Part shown: positions 38,001 to 50,500 of the stretch, piece by piece
Position numbering within the stretch: the first letter of the stretch is position 1
How the letters are laid out: every line of letters starts with the position of its first letter
Assembly (NCBI RefSeq): GCF_009389715.1
Contig: NC_052403.1
Span: 13,075,174-13,139,173 of the forward strand
Length of the DNA stretch: 64,000 nucleotides
Direction: 5' to 3'
Source of the DNA: Phoenix dactylifera
Lineage: Eukaryota > Streptophyta > Magnoliopsida > Arecales > Arecaceae
Position numbers and translations under genes: made by a program
The notes under the pieces: generated by a model
What the model was told of the DNA's origin: nothing
Database searches by the model: none
What the model saw: only the letters and a program-made list of their open reading frames with translations

Positions 38001-41000
38001 AGAGAATAGAAAATTTAGTGCTAGAATAACCAGCCTAGAAACTAGTCAAAAAGAGTCTAAGGAATTTCCTATAGACCAGAAAGACAAAGAAAAAATCATA
38101 ATTCAGAAAACAGATGGTCTTCCTGAATACCTAAATATATTAAACCAAGTAACATACCAAAAGTGGTATATAAAAATCACCCTAGTAATAAACAAAACTT
38201 TTGTACTAGAAAATGCAATAGCATTGATAGATAGCGGTGCTGATTTAAACTGCATTCAAGAGGGAATGATCCCTACAACATATTTTGAGAAAACAGTGCA
38301 GACATTAACTGCAGCTGGAGGTAATAAACTTGCAATCAAGTATAAAATACCTGAAGCATATATATGCAACCAAGATGTTTGCATTAAAACATCTTTTATC
38401 TTAGTTAAAAATTTAACACAAAATATCATTTTAGGAACTCCATTCCTTAATGATATAATGCTAAGATAGATAGCTCTGGAATCTATACAGAGAAACAAGG
38501 AAAACAATTAGTATTCCTATTTATAACAGATCTGCAAACCAAGCTGATCAATGAGATCAAAGATATCCTTATAAAAAAGAAAAATCAATTAAACTTCAAG
38601 AAGTAAATATCTATGATATTGAGGAAAAAAAACTAAAAGAACCTAATAATCTAGAAAAAATAAAAAGCTTAGAAAAATAATGTAAAGAAGAAGTTTGTGA
38701 TGACCTCCCCAATGCTTTTTGGAATAGAAAAAGCATCAGCTTAGCCTACCATACGAAGAGTCGTTTGATGAGAAAAATATTCCCACTAAGGCTAGACCAA
38801 CACAAATGAATCAAAAGTATCTTAAACTCTGCAAAAATGAAATAGAAACACTCCTGAATAGAGGATTGATAAGAAAATCTTATTCTCCCTGGAGTTGTAC
38901 TGCTTTTTATGTTAACAAAAATGCAGAAAAAGAAAGAGGAAATCCAAGATTAGTAATCAACTATAAACCTTTGAATAAAGTATTAAAATGGATAAGATAT
39001 CCATTACCAAATAAAAAAGATTTGTTAGATAGACTAAATAAAACAAGAATCTTTTTAAAATTTGATTTAAAGTCAGGATACTGGCAAATTCAGATTAAAG
39101 AATCTGGTAGATATAAGACTACTTTCACAGTACCATTTGGACATTACGAATGGAATGTAATACCTTTTGGACTTAAAAATGCACCCTCTGAATTTCAGAA
39201 AATAATGAATGAAATTTTCAATGACACAGAAAACATAATTGTTGATATAGATGATGTTTTAGTATTTTCTAAAACAATAGATGACCATATAAAACAGCTT
39301 AAGCATTTTAAGATGCTAGCACATAAAAATGGATTGGTTATCTCAGCCAAGAAAATGAGTTTGTTTCAAACCAAAATAAGGTTTTTGGGACACTACATAT
39401 CCCAAGAAAAAATGATCCCAATTGAAAGAAGCATAGAATTTGCATCCAAATTTCCGGATGAAATAACAGATACTAAACAACTTTAAAGTTTTTTTGGAAA
39501 GTTTAAATTATGTATCTGACTATTATAAAAATTTAGCAGAAGATACTGCAATATTGTATGAGAGACTGAATAAAATTCCAGCTCCGTGGAGTAATCTACA
39601 CACCAATCAGGTGAAGAAAATCAAATCAAAGGTAAGGTGTTTGCCTTGTTTAGCATTAGCTAACCCTAATTGGTTTAAAATAGTCGAAATCGATGAATCT
39701 GACATTGGATTCGGTGGTATTTTAAAGCAATTAGACCTAAATCTCAATAAAGAGATTTTGGTAAGATACACTTCTGGAAAATGGAATCCCACACAGAGTA
39801 AGTACTCAACAATAAAGAAGAAAATGCTTTCAATAGTTAAATGCATTTTAAAGTTTCAGAGTGATTTGTTGAATCAGCGATTTTTGCTGAGGATAGACTG
39901 CACAGCAGCAAAACAAATCATCGAAAAAGATATTAAAAATTTAGTATCCAAGCAAATATTTGCAAGATGGCAGGCACAATTGTCTGTATTTGATTTTGAT
40001 ATTGAATATCTTAAATCTGAAGAAAATTCTCTTTCAGACTTTCTAACACGAGAATTTTTGCAGGGATGATTCCTCTTCGAGGAACATATACTCGAGGAAG
40101 AAATTCTTCTCGAGGAATCAGAGGACGCGGTTCCAATGCACTTCCATGAATACAGCGAATTTGCTGTTTGATACACAAAAAGAAAGGGTACCACAAATAG
40201 TGGACCTAGCAACCTACCTCAATCAGCAAAAACAAAGGAGGTTGAACAGCAAATTGCTGCAAGAGAAAATCTCTCTTCCACATCATCGTCGAAACCGACA
40301 ATGAAAAAAGTGCTTCAAGAAAATACTATTGACACTTCGTTTTTGCAAAATAGTTGCGAGTAAATTATTATGCACTTGGGTCAAAGTGATATACAGCAAA
40401 TGGACGACCCATGGTTCATACGTCAAAAATATTTTGACGAAGAAGGATATCCTTTCATGGATGGAAAGAACAAACAGATGATGGAGAAATTATTGCTCCT
40501 CACTGATTCTGTAGAAATTAATCATAATTTCCATAACAATAATATGAATAATTATATAAATTATGGTAAATGTATTATTTGCAGGATCATTCAACCGTAG
40601 GAGTGGGGACTTGACCCCAACAAGCCAACAATGATAAAAAAATATGGCCATGTAGTCACACCAACATACTGGGACTACGTGAGCGTATTTACTAACATGT
40701 TTTATTATGAAAATCCCAAGAGAAAACACTCTTGGTTTTTGCAGGTACATCCTGATGTCTTGGCCAATCCTATTCCAGGCTGGTTCAACCAATGGTGGAC
40801 GTTCTTCGGCCCCGACATAAAAATACTACCTAAAGAATTAATTAATCTATTTGAAAAATGGGTGGATAACCATCCAACCATTAACAAAATAACAGATGAC
40901 CAAATCTGTTCTGGCACTTGCCCAATGCTCTACTTCATCGAGAATAGAATTCCATGGATATGGAAATGGACTTTCTCCACTGGATTTGACAGGAACAATA

Positions 41001-44000
41001 TTCCTGTATTGAAAAGAAATCCTCTCTACAAATGGTGGGTTGGTATGCCTAAAGAGAAATTAGATGGTATAATTACTACCATAAAAGACAATCTTACTAT
41101 TTATAAAGAGAAAAAAGTGTTTGGTTCTCCTCAACAATCAAGCACCAATGATGACAATTTATTTATGTCAATTAAACATAAATTGAGCAGGAGATATCCA
41201 AACATCTCTAAAGAAGAAGTCAAGGCAAAATGCCTAGAAAAAATTAAGAAAGAGTTCTTTGAAGCTTTTGAAGATCAATTCATGAAATCAACCTCATCAA
41301 GACATTCGTCTTCTGATACTCTTGAAGATGCAAGCAACACTTATGTATGCCCAGCAGGAGAATCACAGGATCCATATGAAGAAGAGGTCCAGAATACTCC
41401 AACTCCAATGAAAGAAATGTGGCAGATAGTTCTTGCCACTAGACCTCGAAATGGTGCAATAAAAACTGTCGCTGGTAAAGGCAAAGAACTAGCAACATCA
41501 GAGTAAAGAATCTTATTGTTTCTGACAAGATAATCCACTTGCCAGAGGAAAAAACATTCCCGTGAAGTAATGTCACTTCACAGACAGAAGGAATCTACTT
41601 TTCAAAAGTGACCCAATCAGCAGAAGGAATCTTCTTTAAGTTACTTTCAGCTTTTATAAAGCAGCTTTAGTCACTTTCAGCTTTTATAAAGTTACTTTAG
41701 TCATTTTCAGCTTTTTGTAAAGTAGCTTTAGCTTTATGTCATGTCATGTCTAAAGTAGCTTTGTGTCAGATCATGCTATGTCTGCCATGATCGACTGATA
41801 TTTTCGGACTCCACAATAGATTGGAATCCACTTCTTTGTGTTGTGTCTATAAAAGGGAAGCCCCTCACCCTTGTTGAGGCATGCTTTTGAAAACCGAAAA
41901 ATAAGTAGTTTCCATGGGTGTGGCTTGGATGATGACTTAGGTATATGAATTTATAATGTTATCGGTCTTAGATGTTTTCATTTTATAATTTTCCATCAAC
42001 TATTAGACTCTAAATATTTATCCTATTACAGGACTCTGTCTTACGATCCTATCTATCTTGCCAGACTCTATACTATTTCTGAGCTTTAATCTATAAGTCC
42101 CTCACAGATGCGGCCTAAATGCCCTTTCTCGCCCTCCCGGCATTAACGGGCAAGCATGGCCTTCCTACGGACCATTGCTCAGCCATAGTATATTATCGAC
42201 ATGAGATTAAATTCTCAAGACATTGTAAATATCTGAAGTCTAATAATTGAAAGGAAAATATAAAATAAGAACTTCTAAGGTCTAAACATTATACCTCCAT
42301 ATACTTCCGTCACCAGCAGCTTAGCCAGCCATTCTGGCTATGCTCAGTTCCCTACTACTGTAAGGTTGGCTTACCAAGGCTTTTCCTCGGCGCTTATGCC
42401 TTGGCCTAATACCCTTACAGATAGTAGTTGCGTACAAACTGGCCTAGGAGTGGGAGAGAGAGAGCAGAGGATCTTGAGCGGAAAGTATGAACAAGAGAGA
42501 ATGGGAGAAACAAAGGATTTTATTTTTCGGTTTTCAAAAGCATGCCTCAACAAGGGTGAGGGCCTTCCCTTTTATAGATAGAACACAAAGAAGTGGATTC
42601 CAATCTATTTTGGAGTCCGAAAACATCAGTCGATCATGGCAGACATAGCATGATCGGACACAAAGCTACTTTAGACATGACATGACATAAAGCTAAAACT
42701 ACTTTATAAAAAGTTGAAAGTGACTAAAGTAACTTTACAAAAGCTGAAAGTGACTAAAGCTGCTTTATAAAAGCTGAAAGTGACTTAAAGGAGATTCCTT
42801 CTGCTGATTGGGTCACTTTTGAAAAGTAGATTTCTTCTGTCTGTGAAGTGACATTTCCTTCATGGGGATGTCTTTTCTTCTGGCAAGTGGATTATCTTGT
42901 CAGTACCAGTAAGATTCTTTACTCTGATGTTGCTGGTTCTTTGCCTTTACCAGGGACAATTTGTACTGCACCTTTTCTAGATCTGGTGGCAAAAACTGTT
43001 TACCACATTTTTTCCATTGGAGTTGGAGTATTCTGGACCTCTTCTTCATATGGATCCTGTAATTCTCCTGTTGGGCATACATAAGTGTTGCTTGCATCTT
43101 CAGGAGTATCAGAAGACGAATGTCTTGATGAGGTTGATTTTATGGATTGATCTTCAAAAGCTTCAAAGAACTCATTCTTAATTTTTTCTAGGCATTTTGG
43201 ATATCTCCTACTCAATTTATGTTTAATTGACATAAAGAAATTGTCATCATTGGTGCTTGATTGTTGAGGAGAACTAAACACTTTTTTCTTCTTGTAAACA
43301 GTAAGATTGTCTTTTATGGTAGTAATTATACCATCTATTTTTTCTTTAGGCATACCAATCCACCATTTGTAGAGGGCATTTCTTTTCAATACAGGAATAT
43401 TGTTCCTGCCAAATCCAGTGGAGAGAGTCCATTTCCATATCTATGGAATTCTGTTCTCGATGAAGTAGAGCATTGGGCAAGTGCCAGAACAGATTTGGTC
43501 ATCTGTCATTTTGTTGATGGTTGGATGGTTATTTACCCATTCTTCAAATAGATTAATTAATTCTTTAGGTAGTATTTTTATGTCGGGGCCGAAGAACGTC
43601 CACCATTGGTTGAACCAGCCTAGAATAGGCTTGGCCAAGACATCAGGATGTACCTCTAAAAATCAAGAGTGTTTTCTCTTGGATTTTCATAATAAAACAT
43701 GTTAGTAAATGCGCTCACATAGTCCCAGTATCTTGCTGTGACTACATGGCTATATTTTTTGATCATTGTTGGCTTGTTGTGGTTAAGTCCCCACTCCTGC
43801 GGTTGGATGATCCTGCAAATAGTAGATTTACTATAATTTATATAATTATTCATATTATTGTTATGGAAATTATGATTAATTTCTACAGAATCAGTGAGTA
43901 GCAATAATTTCTCCATCATCTGTCTGTTTTTCCATCCATGGAAGGATATTCTTCTTCGTCAAAATATTTTTGACGTATGAACCATGGGTCGTCCATTTGC

Positions 44001-44475
44001 TGAATATCACTTTGACCCAGGTGCATAATAATTTGCTCGCAACTATTTTGCAAGAACGAAGTGTCAATAGTATTTTCTTGAAGCACTTCTTTCATTGTCG
44101 GTTTCGACGATGATGTGGAAGAGAGATTTTCTCTTGCAGCAATTTGCTGTTCAACCTCCTTTTGTTTTTGTTGATTGAGGTAGGTTGCTAGGTCCACCAT
44201 TTGTGGTACCCTTTCTTTTTATGTATGAAACAGCAAATTCGCTGTATTCATGGGAAGTGCAACATTTTCCATGATTATTCTGTTGCTCCCAATCCTTGAA
44301 CAAGGGTTTTGCGCTGTTTGATTGTCATATTGTTAAAAATAGGTTTCCTTGGTCCGGCATTATCCACAATCCAAAAATATTCTCTGTTACTACCAGCTGA
44401 ATAGAAGGTCTACTGATTAGACATTTTTGTTTGATGATTCTGCAAGAGATGGGCCATAGCAGAGCACACTAAGCT

Positions 44476-44542
<67 letters not shown>

Positions 44543-47500
44543 CACCAGAACTGAAGTTGTTATAATTATTGTATGACCTACATGTTTATCTCTAAATATA
44601 GGTCAAAATTAGGAGCTTTGTGTTTTACTTTTAGCAATTTGGATATTCTGCAGCCATCTAATGGGTTCCTGCTGCTGTGGAGTGGGGCTACTAGATGTTT
44701 TGCAATCTAACGCTTATATTGGTGTTTACATTTCCTTTAATTAATTTTATCATGCTTAAATAAAATTTCTTGGAAAAAATGATCTTTTCTAATATCTGTT
44801 CTTCCAGATTCTACTTGATGATGTAAAGCTGTCTGAACAAATACTGGATCTGGTATTCTATATCTTAATTGTTCTTGCTCATCGCAAGCAGGTTCAGCTT
44901 TCTCCACTCGCCTCCTCACCACTACTGCCAATTGCAGTGGTTTTTTTGTAACTTTTTTCTGTGATTTTTTGAACTAGGACAAACATATCGGAAGTTCCCC
45001 TGTTCTGCATTCCGCGCTTGTTGCCTGTAGTCTTCATCTTTTGACAGGTTATTTTTTCATCCAGTGCCGTGAACTTGTGTTTATTCTGAATGCACATCCC
45101 AAGGTACGACATCTTCCCACAATTCATGCATTATAGTTTCTTTTTGACAGGTTATTTTTCATCCCAGTGGCATGAACTTGTGCTTATTCTGAATGCACAT
45201 CCCAAGGTTCAAGATCTTCCCATAACTTGTGGTTCTTACTTTATTATTCGTTAGCAATTTCCATACTCTTTGAGTTTGAGTGCTTATAACATATTCTTAC
45301 GCAGTTCCTCTCATTGTTTCGAGCTTATTTTGCAATCACCAATAGGCTACTTCCTTGATGAGCCACATTACCAATACCGAAAACTGTATCAGTATATGCT
45401 ACGGATTCAGTATGGGACGGTCATACGATATGATATGCATCTTGTACCGAGTCAGACTTTCAACACTTCTTTTACTCCTAGTTATGGTACTTCTCGAAAC
45501 TAGGCAGTATGGGTTGGTTCTGTTAGGTTCGGAGTGGTATGAACTGGTTCGGCTTATATATTGAACCAAACCTCAATACCATGCTGGTACCTTACTAATA
45601 CGATGTGGTTCAGTCGGTATGGCAGACCTTGTATATCCATAGGCATTCATAATAACAATAACCTTTTAAATGCGCACATTGAACCATATCTCCTCGTTGC
45701 TAATATTTTTTTGGATCTATTTCATGAGTTAGGAGATGCATAAGTCGATGTGATCTTTTGTGCATTTACTTTTATTTTTTTTCGCTCAATCGTTTTCATC
45801 ATCTATAAGCTTCTTTCAACAATGGGTTCATGTTCGCCCTATAGGTATTGTAATTGACCTTGTAGTTAGGAATTTGTATGCAACCTGAATTTTTTTCAGG
45901 CATGCTGCATATTTCATTTCAGAGCTAAAGCAAAACTTGAGATTAATTGGATTTGGAAACTAGAAACTGTTTGATATTACCTTGTTGTAATAGCATCATG
46001 GTCAGGTTCAGGATAACTAGATCCATGTTCTGTGATATGGCAATAAATATGTACTATGATGTTTCAACATGTTGCAGAACTGGTCAAAGATTGCAATTTG
46101 ATGAGGAAACAAAGTGCATAGACGACCTACTGGTAAGGTTTGATGATCTCATCACTTATTTAAAGGAAAAGGACAACAAAAAATTAAATTTTGACTTTTT
46201 CTGATTTTGAGAAAGAAAAGTGGCTTCAATTCATTTTGGGAGTTGGACGAGCGGCCTATTCCTACCTTTTTTGAAAACGTACTGATTTTTCAGACAAAGG
46301 AGTGCAGTTTTCTGATATGTAAAAGCATATGTTGCAACTTGATGATGGCACATTCTGTGGAGTTGGTAGGCAATTAAGTGCTGATTTTCTTGTCCATGGG
46401 GTGTCAATATGTAAAAAGTTCATGCCCTGGACAACATAACAGTGGTTTGATGAAGAGGACAGCAACCAAGAGGATTAATGTCCATGGAGAGTGAGGCAGT
46501 GGATTTAAAGGGCACTGATAGCGATCTGCATCCTTCCAAAAATTTTGGACAGCAAACAGGTCTTTTGGGGTGAATCCTTTTGTTGCAGTTTTTTCATTAA
46601 AATAGTAGTTTGCAACTGAAAAGAATGTGGATTTAAAGGGGCCAAAGTTCAATGGTGAGATAAACTTGGAATTTCCTTTATTTGGTTTTCCATTTTTCCT
46701 AACTATTTCTTCTCTTGTCATTAGTTATCAGAATAACAAATTGTGCAGTCTTCAATTACTAACTTGAAGAAGACTGCACATTTGGTGGAATTATATGAAG
46801 GCCTTACAAACTGGGAGGCTCTTCACATGGTTACTCGGAGATCCTATTTACAAGATTCGATCAGCTTTATCAGGGAAATGACGACATGGAGGGGTAACTC
46901 GGGAAAAAAAGCTTTTATGAATTATCTAGGAGACTTGGTGGGTTTATGAAGTGGATGACATGTTAGTTAACCAAAATATGAAGTTGGGTTCAAGGCCCCA
47001 TTCAGGGTGCTAAAGGAACAGGCAAAGCTAGATCGAATATACCAATTCAAGAGATGGCAAGCTTTAGGCTAGAGATAATTGAGGAGTTTTTATAGGTTGA
47101 TCCACATTTCGAGAAGTTAAAGAGATGTGCATGGCCTGCTGGCATTTGTAATGCACCTCTTGAAATTAATTCACTGCATAAGCCTATGGGACAGCTGGAA
47201 TGTATCAATTGGGAAGATGGCAAATATCGGTCCAGGGGTAGTTAAGGAATTTTTTTAGGCATCTCTATGTATTGGGAACCTCAAGGGATGTGCTAGCATT
47301 TGTAAGGCACCTACGAAGTTTCTAATTTACTGCATACTCCTCTGGGGAAATGACGTGACCATCTAGATGCTGACAATTTTTGGGGCATGTGGCAGATCTC
47401 AAGTTTCATATCCGTTCTGAAATATTTAATAAAGCTGATTGCAGCAATAAGGGAAACTGTGGAGAAGAAGTAGAATTTTGAGGATAAGAAGGAAAGTGCA

Positions 47501-50500
47501 GAATATATTGGTGGCTGCAATATTTTTTAAAAAAATTCTGCTTCTATTCTAAAGCAAGGAGTTGAAGACTACTGTTATTTGTTTAAAATTTGGTCTGATT
47601 TTGACCAAAAAATTTAGTGGTGCCAGCTTTAAAGAATTTGATGTCAAGTTAATTATGATAAATATCTCCAAACCAACTGGAGGGAGATTTTTATAAGTGG
47701 TTTCATCTAATATAATGGACCAATCATCGTGCAAAGACTGATTTATAATTCTTTTATAAACTTTTTACTATTAAACTGCCAGCCACATTTATCTGATATA
47801 AGCAAATACTACTGCAAGATTAATCATTCCCAACAGAGTTTCTTTCTCTCCTTTCTTTTCTATTATTTCTTCACTTACTTTTAGTTAGAATTTTGTTTCA
47901 AGTTTGGTTTTATTTGGGTAGAATAGAATTTTCTTTAGTAATTACTGTGGGGATCTTGGTCTAGGTTGGGCTGAAAAGCAGTGTTAACTTCTTAATTAAA
48001 TATATAACCATATTCATCAGGCTTTTTCCTAACTAATTGGTGTCAGCTTTCCGAATGCCCATTTCCCAATCATTCTTATTAAGTGCTACCTTTATTGGTA
48101 TTGCAAACTTCTCCAAATCCTTTCTCATAAGTTCCATCCATGTTACCTTGATTCTCCCCATCTTATTAACTCTTCAACAAAGATTCTGAATACCTCTCCT
48201 ATTCAAGCCTCCTCAGATTTTTATTGTATGCGTCTATACAGTCTTCATCAAATTAAAAGAATACTAAGAAAAGGAAAAGAACAAGTCAATCAAAGTATAC
48301 TGTACAGATTATGACCTTTTGTAGTATTTTTTTTTTTCTTCTGATTTCAGGTTGAAGCTATAAGAATATTATAAAAATCAAGAAACAGATTTTTTTTAAT
48401 TAATGATTCGCATCATGTTAGGAATGCATTACATCATTCTATAGTTTGTGACAATTTAACTCCTATAGTTCCAATTTTCTATGATCTTAACTCAACCTTT
48501 GCAAACTGACCACAAATCTTGCAAATATAGGCTCTGAGAAGCTCAATTTAATCCATAAATCTTTCTTCTTTTGCTTTTCCAAAAGTCCCCTTACAAATCT
48601 CAAAAAGTCAGTCACATTGTGAAAATTTACCTTTTTCTTGAACTTCTTGGAACTAAGGCTGCTAACAGGCTTGTTTTAGTTCAAGTCAAACCAATTTTTT
48701 TATAAAAGCCTGGACCTGTAATAATAAAACTAGAGCTGCAGACTAGCCCATAGTTAGGGTTACTGGGACAGAATACTCAAATACAACCATATACCCATAT
48801 ATTTCCACTTCTTAGAACTTGCAAAATCCAAGCTTAATCTTATGAATATATTCTTGGAGGTTCGATTATCATTTGTAAATAATTTCCTCCTCTTTTTCCA
48901 TAGATATCAATCTTATTTAAGATGGTAGTGTGTTAATGATTCAGTTGTCATCCCAGGCGATTATTTGAAGTCTCGTAGCACGTACTTTGGAGTTTGGGTA
49001 TGATTTTTTTATATAATTTGAAGAGCAATCGATCTACAATGGCTCAAAATATTACTTTTTGGAGATTTAAGTTTGTCAGACAGGAAAGTATTTTGATGCT
49101 TGGATGTTGAATCATATTAGGTTATGCTCCAATATTGTTTACTTGAAAAAGGGGCAAGGTGAGGGTCAATGTCAACTGTTGAAATAAGAATTCGCATATT
49201 TCACTATAGTATTTTTATTGAGAAGGCGTTAATAGAAAACGAACACTTTATTTCAATATTTAGATAACTTATTGTCTTACCGTATATTCGTGGGTATTTG
49301 ATGTCTTAGAGAGAAAAATGTTTTCCTTGGTTCAATAGGTAAAAAATATTTTAAAATATTGCTATTAAATGTAATTGAAAAATAAAAAAGAAAAGGAAAA
49401 ATTGCTAAAGGGGAAGGTTGGACTTGTTGAGCTTGTAGTGGTGTAATATTGCAAGTGTAACAAACATGTGCTTTGGCAAGCATTAGGTGTAGTAGTTGAC
49501 TTTCTAATACCTATAGGATTTGCATTTGACTTCTAAGATGATATGAAGAATGGCGGCTAACATTCTACCTCTACTAAGACTTAATGATTCATCTTATAAT
49601 GTAATTCCTTGATAAAGAGCATGCTTCTAAAAGACTAACTGGCTTAAGCCATTGCTTATGTTTCAATGATCTTACATTGAGAAGGAATTCTTTTGCAACT
49701 CTCAAAATGTATCTTTTTCAGCTTATAAGTTTGCATGCAGGTATACAAATCTATGTTTACAAAATATTTGCCTCTACTGTTATTCAAAGATCTGCTTCAA
49801 CTCCAATGCATCTCTCTGTGTCATGTATTGCAACAGTGTTGTCTCACTACCATTGCTTTATAATTTCAGGTTGATATATTCATGGATGTAGTTTTTGATG
49901 CCATGCAAGAAGACATTAGGATATTATGTAACAAGCTATCTGAATTAAACAATGAAGTCCTATGCGAAAAATTCAGTCTCCGTGCCGCTGAAAGAACTGC
50001 CCACTATATTAGCCAACAGTGTGAGGCTTCTTTGCAGTTCCTTTTATCCTTGTGCCAGCAAAAGGTGATCCGGGATCGTGTGCTTAAACACAAGGTGGAA
50101 TATCTTAACAGAATGCATATTTCTTATAAGAATGCAACTCCATTACTCCACTCATGAGCTGGTATGTATAACATATATCTACTCGGGCTGCATGGCTGTC
50201 CATGTTGCAAATGGTGGCACCATCATTTCCACCAATATATTGCTTGTCGCAGAATGCTAGTGGCAAGGGTAGGCCCTACCGCCCTAGAATTCCATGATCA
50301 CCTGGTGGCACACTGCTAATGAAGTGTGTGCTACATGCACTAGATGAGATCTTACTCATTGGATCAAGTTCAGAGAGTAACATCTGATCCTTTTCATCAT
50401 ATGCAGCCCTTTAAGTGTTGCTTGGACTTTTGTAATATTTATTGACCAATTCCTTAACCAACTACTGAAGTCTCTAAACTTATGACAGGAACTGTGTAAA

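Larger units (their letters stand above)
40137..41904 (+). repeat. Left arm of a large viral inverted repeat
   Basis: This 1.77-kb segment recurs in inverse orientation at 42520-44261, by eye roughly 94-95% alike in the part compared (about 40370-40620). The arm covers the Trp-rich open frame, the repeat-rich promoter region and the TATA box. The outer edge is the shared TGCACTTCC and the inner edge is CCGAAAAATAA. Confidence 0.9.
34800..44465. mobile_element. Endogenous caulimovirid (plant pararetrovirus) locus in NDX intron 3
   Basis: About 9.6 kb with viral parts in this order: coat-protein segment copy 1, a coiled-coil linker region, coat-protein copy 2 with a CCHC knuckle, protease, RT, RNase H, a Trp-rich open frame and a promoter-like region, a spacer, then an inverted second copy of the Trp-rich frame and promoter. 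The gene order and motifs are those of Caulimoviridae; a florendovirus-, petuvirus- or solendovirus-like relative is plausible but not decided here. No movement-protein domain is clearly recognised. Stops and frameshifts interrupt nearly every part, so the locus is defective. There is no integrase or LTR, as expected for passive integration. A (TA)31 tract follows just beyond the right end. Confidence 0.85.

Noticed and set aside
41905..42519. tRNA-Met-type primer site expected in a caulimovirid leader
   Set aside because: I searched both strands of the spacer by eye and found no convincing match, so none is annotated.
46262..46949. Frames in NDX intron 5 that looked protein-like
   Set aside because: No family motif, no supporting splice structure, and the intron is bounded by well-supported NDX exons.
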